A stretch of 28,558 bases of DNA from Apostichopus parvimensis (taxonomy: Eukaryota > Echinodermata > Holothuroidea > Aspidochirotida > Stichopodidae): positions 23,082 to 51,639 of the forward strand of contig KN888396.1 in NCBI GenBank assembly GCA_000934455.1, given 5' to 3'. The notes under the pieces were generated by a model that saw only the letters and a program-made list of their open reading frames with translations, was not told the DNA's origin and made no database searches. Positions within the stretch are counted from its first letter, which is position 1. The number at the start of each line of letters is the position of its first letter. The position numbers were made by a program, and so were the translations under genes. This document shows, one piece after another, positions 23,301 through 28,558 of this stretch.

Positions 23301-25884
23301 GAGCTCAATCCATTTTAGCTCCTTGGTCGTGGGCCTAAACATTTTTTTTTTACGACAGCCAATCTTGAGGAATCTACACCTTACTGATGGTGGTAGCTAG
23401 CACTGCGATTAAAAAGATTTATTTTAGGGAATAATTTGATAATTTCATACCTTTATTTTGGCAAGTTCGTTTAAGATCATTCCCTCTGGCATGTTATCGA
23501 ATAGCCCGTCAGTAGCCATCAAGATCATGTCTCCTTCCTTCACCAGAAAAGAAGCACTAGAGGCTGATTCAGGCCTGTAAAAAATTATAAAAATATATAC
23601 AGTACATCTTAGATTAAATGATTAAACAAAAGGTAATGTGCAGAGTATGTTTTCTGAACTGGAAAATAAATGATTGATTGAAAGATGGGATTTGCATTCG
23701 TCATACTTTAATCAGATGTTATAAAATTCCAAGGTTTTGCAGGAAAACCCTGAAAAAGGAGATTATAAAGTAACTACATCGCATTTTGAACCAATTATAC
23801 TCCTGCACTTAAAATCATTGTTCAATGGGCTGAGCGATTTCACTTTTGGTACTGCGCCATCAGTCAAATTAATATCACATGGCTTGTTACACTGTTATTA
23901 TGACTCCATGCACTCATTGTATGTAAAGAAACCATCCACAGTCAGCTAGGAAATATGCACTGAAGCAGTGACACAACAGACTCAGATTAATTACCATGCA
24001 TTAGATAACAATAACCAAAATTTTTAGTTGCATTGTTCTTGGGCTTCCCAGTGGCATTGCCAGACATTTGGAATCTGGAGGAAGGGGGAGGGGGGGGGGT
24101 GAGAGCAAGATGATAGGTGCCTCACCAAAATGAGATCAACATTTGGGGGGGGACACAGAATACAAGATTACAGGTGATACAATGTGGTGGCAAAAGCACC
24201 AATGTGAGCTGACTTGTAGGTCAAGTTTGATTTTCATTTGCCAATTTCATTGTTTTTAAAAAAAATGAGATCAACATTTGGGGCACAGAATGCAGGCAGG
24301 TGTTACAATGTGGTGGCAAAGGCACCAATGTGAGCTGACATGTGGGTTCATTTTGATTTACCCGTTTCATTGTTTCTGGTACGACAGTACAGTATACTGT
24401 ATATATTAGCTTTGAAATATCAGCAGAATTTTGAAGGTATACATCAGTAAATTACAGTCAGTAGAAGTCAAAGAGTTTTGTATCTACTTAAATTTATAAG
24501 CTAATTTTTTTGGACATGGGCAAATATTAATTTCTGAGAAGGGGAACCAGGAGGGGCAACAAACATTTCTGGTGTGCATGCACTCTCCCAATCTGCCCCC
24601 CCCCCCCTCTCCCTTGGCACTGCCAATGTTCCCAACTGCAAAGAGTGCTTCTCTGTAATATTCATTATCCACATTGTACATGAATTCTTTTCAATTAAGA
24701 CAAGGGTCATTAGGTCTCATCATGGCGAAATTCAGTGCATTAGTTTTTCTATTAATAAAGATGCGACCTTGACTAGAGCATCAAAGAATTCTGAGCTTGT
24801 AAAGAATTGAGAAGAAAAGACAATCAATAATTAAGCAAGATGCAACATCCTTGAATGGAAACAGAACAATTGGATTCATTCTCATTGTCCATGGTCTTAA
24901 TGATTCCAGATTCAGCAGTCCTTTGGCATTCACAAGAGGAATCTTTTGATATACACATAATCAACAAAGACCATTATTTCTAAGGACATCTAAGGTTCGT
25001 TGGGATATCAGTGTTTATAAATATAGTGAATTTGCTGATAAGCCACAAAACTGAATGAACCCGGGCTACATGCTGTTTCAAAGTCCTGAGTTAGCTACAG
25101 TTATATCTTGCATTACTTCATACAACTAATCCACTTTGTGATAGTTTACAGTCACAGAGATTTTCACACAGTCAGTCACTATTAAAGACCTTTCCTGTGT
25201 AATAATAGTACATTCAAAGTTCAAGCATAACCAAACATTTGCTTAATGAGCCATCATGTGATTTCCCCTAGACAAGTCTGTAACATATGAGGTCTAGATT
25301 TATCACCTCCTATATACTCCACGGTTTAGTGATGACTAAACTACACATTGACTGAAAGTTAGTTAAACAACAGCATGTATGTATTACATACATTTATAAA
25401 AAAATATGCTTGAAGAGGGGCTCGAGTTTACTCTCCGATTCCACACCAAAACTTCACAGATCACTCTTTTTTCCTTTTTTTTCCGCTACCCAGCTCGCAA
25501 CCCACCATACAGACTTTAAGACTTGTTTTGAGGTCACGTCCCATGCATTAGTTTGAGAACCATGGACCTGGCTGGTTCTGTGAGTAATTAGTGGACATGA
25601 AAATGCTTCTGCTTTTTTTTTTGGGGGGGGGGGGGTTAATAACTGGAATATGGGCACATAGAATACTGTATTTAACCACGGTGCTCACCTATCACTGAGT
25701 ACTGAGTTTAAATCTGGGGGCGCTATTGAAAGCTGAAAAGGTGTATTGAAGTAATGCTGTTGTTCCTCCGATCTGTGTACCACCTTTCCTTCTCTGACGA
25801 CTAGGAAACCAGAGTCGCCAAGGTTTGCTGAATACAAAGTGTGGTTACTGTTGTCAAAGATGATGATACATGCTGTGCTGCTAC
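5239..25884 (-). CDS. PPTC7: PPTC7-like mitochondrial PP2C protein phosphatase, C-terminal part (4 exons, 5' incomplete)
   Basis: Minus-strand gene. Exons 25884-25689, 23574-23451, 6588-6459 and 5303-5239 join in one frame with AG/GT borders and give 171 residues ending in a TAG stop. Seen in order: [10 protein letters not shown], then [47 protein letters not shown] and [10 protein letters not shown]. This order and spacing match animal PPTC7 (about 300 residues), so roughly the last 55% is present. Known of the family: PP2C/PPM-fold, Mg/Mn-dependent Ser/Thr phosphatase of mitochondria, homologous to yeast Ptc7, linked to coenzyme Q biosynthesis and restraint of BNIP3/NIX mitophagy. The Asp in TDGLFD and the first Asp of PDDIT correspond to metal ligands of the fold. 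The targeting peptide and first DG metal motif should be encoded beyond the window edge. No break or frameshift is seen, so the gene appears intact here. Confidence 0.95.
5304..6458 (-). other. PPTC7 last intron (1,155 bp)
   Basis: Bounded by GTAAGG on the 5' side and AATAAAG on the 3' side. It holds a G-rich tract (5463-5507) near the 3' end and no other recognisable gene. The open frames at 5599-5820 (plus) and 5963-6196 (minus) have no recognisable domain or coding character. Confidence 0.85.
5463..5507 (-). other. G-rich tract with G-quadruplex potential in the last PPTC7 intron
   Basis: The plus strand is a run of CCC-CCCCC blocks separated by one to seven bases. The transcript strand therefore has at least six G3-G5 runs with short loops (GGGTGGGGTGGGGG, then GGGTGGGGG, then GGG). 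This fits the usual G-quadruplex pattern and lies about 160 nt upstream of the terminal acceptor. Confidence 0.6.
6459..6588 (-). CDS. PPTC7: PPTC7 exon with the SIQQ...LAYDP...SPFAQ segment
   Basis: 130 bp between TTTCTCTTTCAG| and TTAG|GTAAGG. It starts in phase 0 and ends in phase 1. It encodes [40 protein letters not shown] and DFL. The helix ([13 protein letters not shown]) and the LAYDP and SPFAQ strings are characteristic of PPTC7 as opposed to generic PP2C. It lies 16.9 kb from the preceding coding exon, so an exon finder that limits intron length could miss it; the in-frame join (K|D before, L-G|G after) supports it. Confidence 0.95.
6731..7215. repeat. Tandem array of about five AT-rich palindromic units
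   Basis: Each unit of roughly 95-110 bp is itself a hairpin. Left arms read like TATTAGTGTGTATTGGCAT and right arms like ATGCCAATACACACTAATA, joined by a loop containing ATATCTGTACA. The first unit has 25-bp arms (6731-6755 and 6772-6796) with 23 of 25 positions paired. Later units near 6811-6882, 6931-6990, 7072-7125 and 7150-7205 are progressively more diverged. It starts about 140 bp upstream of a coding exon, inside the long PPTC7 intron. Confidence 0.8.
7749..7839 (+). repeat. Donor-tailed ~90-bp dispersed repeat, copy 1
   Basis: Shares with 22435-22520, 22693-22783 and 28100-28203 the ordered strings GTTAAAAGGT, ACCAGTTCA, CACGGTAGA, AAGGTTGTGGGGAGACAGGTAAG and AAGTAAAT. I do not recognise the family. 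The sense is plus, antisense to PPTC7. A copy of the last block alone recurs at other places in the intron. Confidence 0.65.
8081..8126. repeat. Short direct duplication, 24-bp period
   Basis: AACATCATAACAACCCTAAG and AACATCATAACAACTCTAAA start 24 bp apart (8081 and 8105). Confidence 0.8.
8678..9071. repeat. Diverged direct duplication (two ~90-110 bp copies, ~283 bp apart)
   Basis: Copy one is 8678-8764 and copy two 8961-9071. Shared ordered strings are GATGTC, CAGGATGT, CCAAAT, TCATCTCC, TCAGAACAGGAGACAA (second copy TCAGATCAGGAGACAA) and GATTAATTG. The second copy has an internal insertion of about 20 bp before GATTAATTG. Confidence 0.6.
10849..11650. repeat. Satellite-like tandem array, four ~200-bp units
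   Basis: CACAATAT strings recur at 10849, 11052, 11252 and 11452, giving periods of 203, 200 and 200 bp, and the fourth unit ends near 11650. Each unit has in order ACACAATA-CAAAGCTATCTC, CATCTACTG, GATACTACATCTTGAC, AAACTAAGGCTGACC, GACCAAATATATTCACA, CAGTCCAAAATGTTA, CTTGATTAACTGAGCAGC and ATCTTTCTGTAGAATG. The copies look about 85-95% alike by eye. The minus-strand open frame at 11522-11725 is incidental. Confidence 0.9.
12260..12289. repeat. Interrupted (TTG)n microsatellite
   Basis: Two blocks of TTG units on the plus strand separated by GTTGACATCG. Confidence 0.7.
12861..13130. repeat. Minisatellite of four ~68-bp units with a variable poly-G block
   Basis: GGTGTTAAAGGTGTGTGAATATACAGT-type starts occur near 12861, 12932, 12997 and 13065. 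Each is followed by a G-rich block of different length (G12 at 12887-12898, mixed AGAGAGGAG, GGGGGGAGGAG, and G6TG11 at 13091-13108), then GTCAAAATGACCATAGGTTA. The G block is the fastest-changing part of each unit. Confidence 0.88.
14799..14852. repeat. Perfectly phased 27-bp tandem duplication
   Basis: Two adjacent 27-bp units beginning TGGAGAAGACTTGCATG and TGGAGAGGACTTGTATG, both ending TAGCATTATA, with two mismatches. Confidence 0.85.
14943..14962. repeat. (ACAGT)4 microsatellite
   Basis: Four uninterrupted ACAGT units on the plus strand, part of a wider abundance of TACAGTA/TACTGTA in the window. Confidence 0.85.
20894..21030 (+). repeat. Left arm of a long inverted repeat
   Basis: Pairs with the reverse complement of 21527-21662. 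Matching strings in order are CAGGAAAAA, GAGAGAAAAGAAAA, GCTCCACTTTTTG, TAGACTTCA-GAAAAGTTGAAAAC, ATTCACAATAGACT, TTATGTAAAGGCCTA and AGGCT. The arms are about 137 and 136 bp with a spacer of 496 bp. Confidence 0.85.
21527..21662 (-). repeat. Right arm of a long inverted repeat
   Basis: Reverse-complement partner of 20894-21030. Either the terminal arms of one ~770-bp foldback element or two copies of a dispersed repeat in opposite orientation; no clear target duplication was found at the outer ends. Confidence 0.85.
21942..22110 (-). mobile_element. Possible 3' end of a retroelement with (CGAAA)n tail
   Basis: On the minus strand the sequence ends AAATAAACGAAACGAAACG, that is, an AATAAA-like signal immediately followed by four tandem GAAAC-type units (plus strand 21942-21960). 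Non-LTR retrotransposons and SINEs often end in such short tandem tails. Upstream of the tail I see only AT-rich sequence without a recognisable reverse transcriptase frame, so the 5' limit is arbitrary. Confidence 0.35.
22327..22376. repeat. 30-bp direct duplication
   Basis: ACAGCTACATAGAGTATATA occurs at 22327 and again at 22357. Confidence 0.85.
22435..22520 (+). repeat. Donor-tailed dispersed repeat, copy 2
   Basis: Contains GTCAAAGGTTACCAGGTCAC, ACACGGTAGAACATG and GTTGTGAGGAGACAGTAAACC. The GAGACAG-GTAA block has lost the second G of the donor-like GG. A shorter degenerate relative follows directly at 22528-22589. Confidence 0.6.
22528..22589 (+). repeat. Donor-tailed dispersed repeat, degenerate partial copy
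   Basis: ACACAGTAGAGCAAG, GAGGTTATGAGGATAAAGGTAACC and GAAGCGAGGTAAA parallel the second half of the neighbouring copies. Confidence 0.4.
22693..22783 (+). repeat. Donor-tailed dispersed repeat, copy 3
   Basis: GTGTTAAGAAGGTCACCAGT, TCACTCTAGCCACGGTAGAG and TTGTGGGGAGACAGGTAAGA are nearly identical to 7749-7839, the best-matching pair of the family. Confidence 0.7.
22950..23300. other. GC- and CpG-richer segment of unknown role just inside the long intron
   Basis: Clearly richer in G+C (about 45-50% over 23101-23280 by counting) and in CpG than the surrounding sequence. It holds a 76-codon plus-strand open frame (23056-23286) and, on the minus strand, an ATG with GAG after it at about 23049-23047. 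No domain recognised on either strand. Confidence 0.3.
23451..23574 (-). CDS. PPTC7: PPTC7 exon with the TDGLFDN metal-binding motif
   Basis: 124 bp between TTACAG| and AAG|GTATGA. The first base completes an Arg codon split with the previous exon (AG+G). It encodes [32 protein letters not shown] and [16 protein letters not shown] carries the Asp (codon about 23510-23508) that binds the catalytic metal centre in PP2C enzymes. Ends in phase 0. The short Ser/Ala-rich start (PESASSAS) lies where vertebrate PPTC7 has a similarly variable Ser/Asp-rich loop. Confidence 0.95.
23575..25688 (-). other. PPTC7 intron (2,114 bp)
   Basis: Bounded by AG|GTGAGC and TTACAG|. It contains the two-unit 135-bp tandem repeat at 24128-24378, a C12 run at 24596-24607 and a T/G homopolymer block at 25612-25635. 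Three overlapping short open frames around 24484-24810 are across the C-tract and look spurious. Confidence 0.85.
24128..24378. repeat. Two-unit ~135-bp tandem repeat in the 2.1-kb intron
   Basis: TGAGATCAACATTTGGGG begins at 24131 and again at 24266. Both units then carry CACAGAAT, ACAATGTGGTGGCAAA, GCACCAATGTGAGCTGAC and TTTCATTGTTT. The first unit has G8 where the second has G4, accounting for part of the length difference. Confidence 0.88.
25689..25884 (-). CDS. PPTC7: PPTC7 exon with the LGDSG motif (first exon visible)
   Basis: 196 bp. The acceptor follows a T-rich tract ending in TTTGCAG; the donor is AG|GTGAGC. The exon enters in phase 1 (G|GT AGC AGC) and leaves in phase 2 (GAT AG|). 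It reads [20 protein letters not shown], then [20 protein letters not shown], then [20 protein letters not shown] and VLSD. This is the central beta-sandwich part of the PP2C fold; GDSG matches the family's conserved GDSR/GDSG strand. Translation continues open for a few codons into the intron on both sides, but the splice consensus and the in-frame join to the next exon fix the ends. Confidence 0.95.
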
Positions 25885-27681
25885 CTGCAAATAAAACAAG
25901 AAATACACAATAATTAATATTCAAAAATCAAAACTATAAATTCGAAAATAAATTTATGTAAAATTTGTTTTTTAAAAATCCATAAAATGGAAGTACTTTT
26001 CTGACAAAAAAAAAACACCAAAAAACTTGGGTTGGAGGACATTAACTAGAGCACTGTAGGAAACCCCTTAGGTACAGTACTGCACATTGACAAAGAGAAA
26101 CTTCTATTGGTACATTTCTGAACATACAGTAAGTATATAGTACTAGCGTAAATATTAGAGCCATAAATTGTGTGGGCACATACAGCAGGTACTGTGAGTG
26201 TACCCTCCACATGTACAAAAGTTCTGTGAAAGCGTTGATATAACCAGGGAGCAGTAGCAGCTCCCTGATATAACTACCTGTAATTCGCTGTACTGGAGCC
26301 AACTTACACTATTAAGGGGGGGGGGGGGATATGCACATAATTGTATGAATTGCTGAAAGCAGCTGAATGTATGAATTGCTGGAAACAGAACTGTTCCTTT
26401 CTGCTCCAAAACAAAACAGCTGTTTGACAAGTTCGGCATTCATTGATCCAATATATATACTATTTTCTTTCTTTTTTATGTATTCCAAACTAAACTTAAT
26501 TCTGTCCATAGGCTCCACTTAACAAATCTTTTTCTCCAAATATTGGAGTAAAAGTTGATAATTTGCCTTTAAATTTAAGTATCAAGTTTTTCAAGTATCC
26601 AGGGGACAAAATGTTGAGATGAGAGAATTCCAATTTATTAATTATTCACTGAGTAACTTTCATTTGTTGACAACATCTAGAGGGTTGGCTTACGGGATCA
26701 ATTCCAATCTTAGAATAAACATTCCGAATAAAAGTGATTTGCACACTGTACCTTCCCCATCCTATTAGTAAAACCTGAACCTTTTAAAACCACTTGAAAT
26801 TATACTGCAAATCCTAACAGTTCTACAAACAGTCTTTTGACTTATATTTATCCAGGCATCACTGCTTGCTGAAGAGTTTCAATCCTAAACGCCAACACAA
26901 ATCCCTCTTATCACAAATAATTACTGATGCTCTAAGGTAGTGTACTGTTGAAGGCTATTCACCCAGTTCTGTACTTTTATTACTTCACAAGTTTACATTA
27001 TTGTCTGTGTGCATGCAACTCGTACAAGACTTTACTGTATATGAAGAAATGTGATTACAGTACAGAAATGTGTCTACAGTAGTTACAAAGTCAACCGCAA
27101 ATTTGCACATCTCAATCATGTCTCATGTCTGTTCATTTCAACTAATTTACTATACCGTTCGTCATGAACCAAATCAAGGTACACCAATATTATTACTACT
27201 ACAGGTAGTCGGTACTGTACTGCAAGCCATGAGATGTTTCAGTTCCTTTTTGATGTAATTTTAAGCTGCTTAACTACAATATTTTTGTTTTTTAAACCCC
27301 ACAATATGGTCACAGTATGATGAACTGATACTAACAACTACAAGGCAATAGGCGCTTACTCCTTACTGTAAATGCTAAATTAACTGACTGTACCATATTC
27401 AAGTATATCTCTTCTTCTCCCCTTTCAGCAAAAGCGATGAACTATTACATGTGCAGTAAAGTGAATTAGATGTATCAATGGAATAGTAAGGATTACCTGT
27501 TGTTTTAGGGTACAGTAGGTGTGAGACTGTGAGAGTCATAATATTAATAAATCAATGCTAGGTTAGGGCAAGGGTCAAGGGTAAAATAACTGCACAAATG
27601 ACCTTTTATATAAACTAGAGCTCCACTCTGACAAGAAATGCCACACTGTAGTAAGAATGATGTGGTTCTGCTGTCCAGTCC

Positions 27682-27705
27682 CAATGAATTTCAACAAATT
27701 CATTG
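27682..27705. repeat. Perfect 10-bp-arm hairpin
   Basis: Arms CAATGAATTT and AAATTCATTG separated by CAAC. No T run follows on either side that would make a simple terminator, and this is an intron in any case. Confidence 0.75.
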
Positions 27706-28099
27706 TTTTTCGGTGAGGGTCATGTCTAACATCACTGGCCATCCTTTTTTCATTGGTGTCCTGGCCAGATTGTTACACAGCATTAATGCCAGCCGGTCAT
27801 AAAGTTAACATGCTGACATTATTCAGATATTGTAGTGTATAAAAAATTCAATGAAATTTGTGAGTAAATGTTTGAGTAAGCAACGGGTGCTACAGTACGA
27901 AGAAAGGTGGTATTATTAAAACAACTAACAAGTTTGTTGAAGATTTTAACATGAGTGGTGACCATAATTTGATAGGAATAGCATAGTTCATGGTTACTTA
28001 ATGGAACTTTTGCATCAAAAGAGCATGAGCTGGTTGTCCAATCAAGATCGTTCTATTAATCAGACGTGACACATCGCAGAGTGGTGCAGCACAGCATTT

Positions 28100-28203
28100 G
28101 CTAAAATGGTTACCAGTTTTGTGGCAGTTCACTCTAGATACGGAGGAGCTGTTAGGATACCAAGGTTGTGAGGAGAAAGATAAGCGAGAAAGCAAAGTAA
28201 ATA
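28100..28203 (+). repeat. Donor-tailed dispersed repeat, copy 4
   Basis: GCTAAAATGGTTACCAGTTT, CAGTTCACTCTAGATACGG, AAGGTTGTGAGGAGAAAGAT and AAGCAAAGTAAAT follow the same order; there is an extra ~14 bp (a partial re-duplication of the CAGTT block). Confidence 0.6.
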
Positions 28204-28232
28204 ACACAGATCTACAGATTGATTATACTTAA

Positions 28233-28558
28233 AGGGTGTGAAGACTCGCGCAAAACGAAACGTCTTATGCTGGTAATTTGACCTAGTTTCGAATGAGGTG
28301 TAACAGAAGTGTTAGACACCACCATCGATCGCAGAAAATACACACACACAGCATGCTACCATCGGTAATAAGACACTAGTGTATAGTAAGTACATACAGC
28401 TGTGGTCAATACCCACGGCACAGTGTACAAACAATACAGCGATGGACATCTCAGGTCCAGCTAAAGATAACAAGGTATCACGTTTCATTACTGTCTGCAT
28501 TTTGTAGCCACACGAACAAAACGTCACTTGCAAGCAACAGAAAGTTAACTTTTTCAGA
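28233..28558. mobile_element. TTAA-flanked MITE, second copy, cut by the window end
   Basis: Aligns along its whole visible length with 1530-1836 in the same orientation, with scattered substitutions and small insertions (notably about 14 extra bases near 28524-28540). The left TTAA is at 28229-28232 and the left end again reads AGGGTGTGAAGACTCGC. The right end and its TTAA should lie about 36 bp beyond the window. Confidence 0.85.

Larger units (their letters stand above)
6589..23450 (-). other. PPTC7 long intron (16,862 bp)
   Basis: Bounded by AAG|GTATGA (5' side) and TTTCTCTTTCAG (3' side). It is filled with repeats listed separately: a palindrome array, duplications, a ~200-bp satellite-like array, a poly-G minisatellite, an inverted repeat, and copies of a donor-tailed repeat. 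In 13131-18200 I see only AT-rich unique sequence, short microsatellites and non-convincing open frames. Confidence 0.85.
25885..28558 (-). other. Upstream intron of PPTC7, incomplete (no further exon found)
   Basis: PPTC7 continues 5' of the exon ending at 25884 with a phase-1 intron. I looked on the minus strand for the expected preceding exon (ending in a split Gly codon, with a GVGGW-type motif further upstream) and did not find it. The stretch holds a G13 tract (26316-26328), a perfect hairpin (27682-27705), one donor-tailed repeat copy and a truncated MITE. Confidence 0.7.

Noticed and set aside
24484..24810. Three overlapping open frames on both strands
   Set aside because: They all cross the C12 tract and give Gly- or Pro-rich low-complexity peptides; overlapping frames on both strands argue against coding.
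25885..28558. Search for the preceding PPTC7 exon (with the GVGGW segment further upstream)
   Set aside because: No minus-strand stretch gives the expected family strings followed by a phase-1 GT donor; the exon is taken to lie beyond the window.

Overview
The window looks like one locus of an AT-rich, repeat-laden invertebrate metazoan genome. It is intron-rich, has no operons or ribosome binding sites, and carries many non-coding repeats and MITEs. The one gene I can support is on the minus strand: the C-terminal half of PPTC7, the mitochondrial PP2C-type protein phosphatase. The encoded segment is very close to vertebrate PPTC7. From memory of the TTAA-flanked MITE family I would guess an echinoderm, perhaps a sea cucumber, with low confidence.

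Gene layout, reading the minus strand from high to low coordinates. Four coding exons are visible: 25884-25689, 23574-23451, 6588-6459 and 5303-5239 (stop). They splice in frame with intron phases 1 (entering), 2, 0 and 1, and encode 171 residues. These include the LGDSG motif, the metal-binding Asp of TDGLFDN and the metal-binding Asp of KPDDITVLL. The introns between them are about 2.1 kb, 16.9 kb and 1.2 kb. The N-terminal exons (mitochondrial targeting segment and first DG metal motif) were not found between 25885 and 28558 and should lie beyond the window. A 3' UTR runs below 5239, with a first candidate polyadenylation signal near 4840.

Non-coding layout. 1-4838 holds an 8-bp-TSD hAT-like MITE (375-654) and a complete TTAA-flanked MITE (1530-1872); a second copy of the latter is cut off by the window end (28233-28558). 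The long intron holds an array of palindromes (6731-7215), a diverged duplication (8678-9071), a four-unit ~200-bp satellite-like array (10849-11650), a four-unit ~68-bp minisatellite with poly-G (12861-13130), a long inverted repeat (20894-21662) and a possible retroelement 3' end with a CGAAA tail (21942-22110). It also holds several copies of an unnamed ~90-bp repeat ending in a splice-donor-like GAGACAGGTAAG. The 2.1-kb intron holds a two-unit 135-bp repeat (24128-24378).

I see no second convincing protein gene, no tRNA, rRNA or CRISPR, and no new multi-gene system. The other open frames are short, AT-rich or overlap repeats. The most interesting content is repeat architecture: palindrome arrays, foldback structure, the donor-tailed repeat family, and G/C homopolymer tracts.
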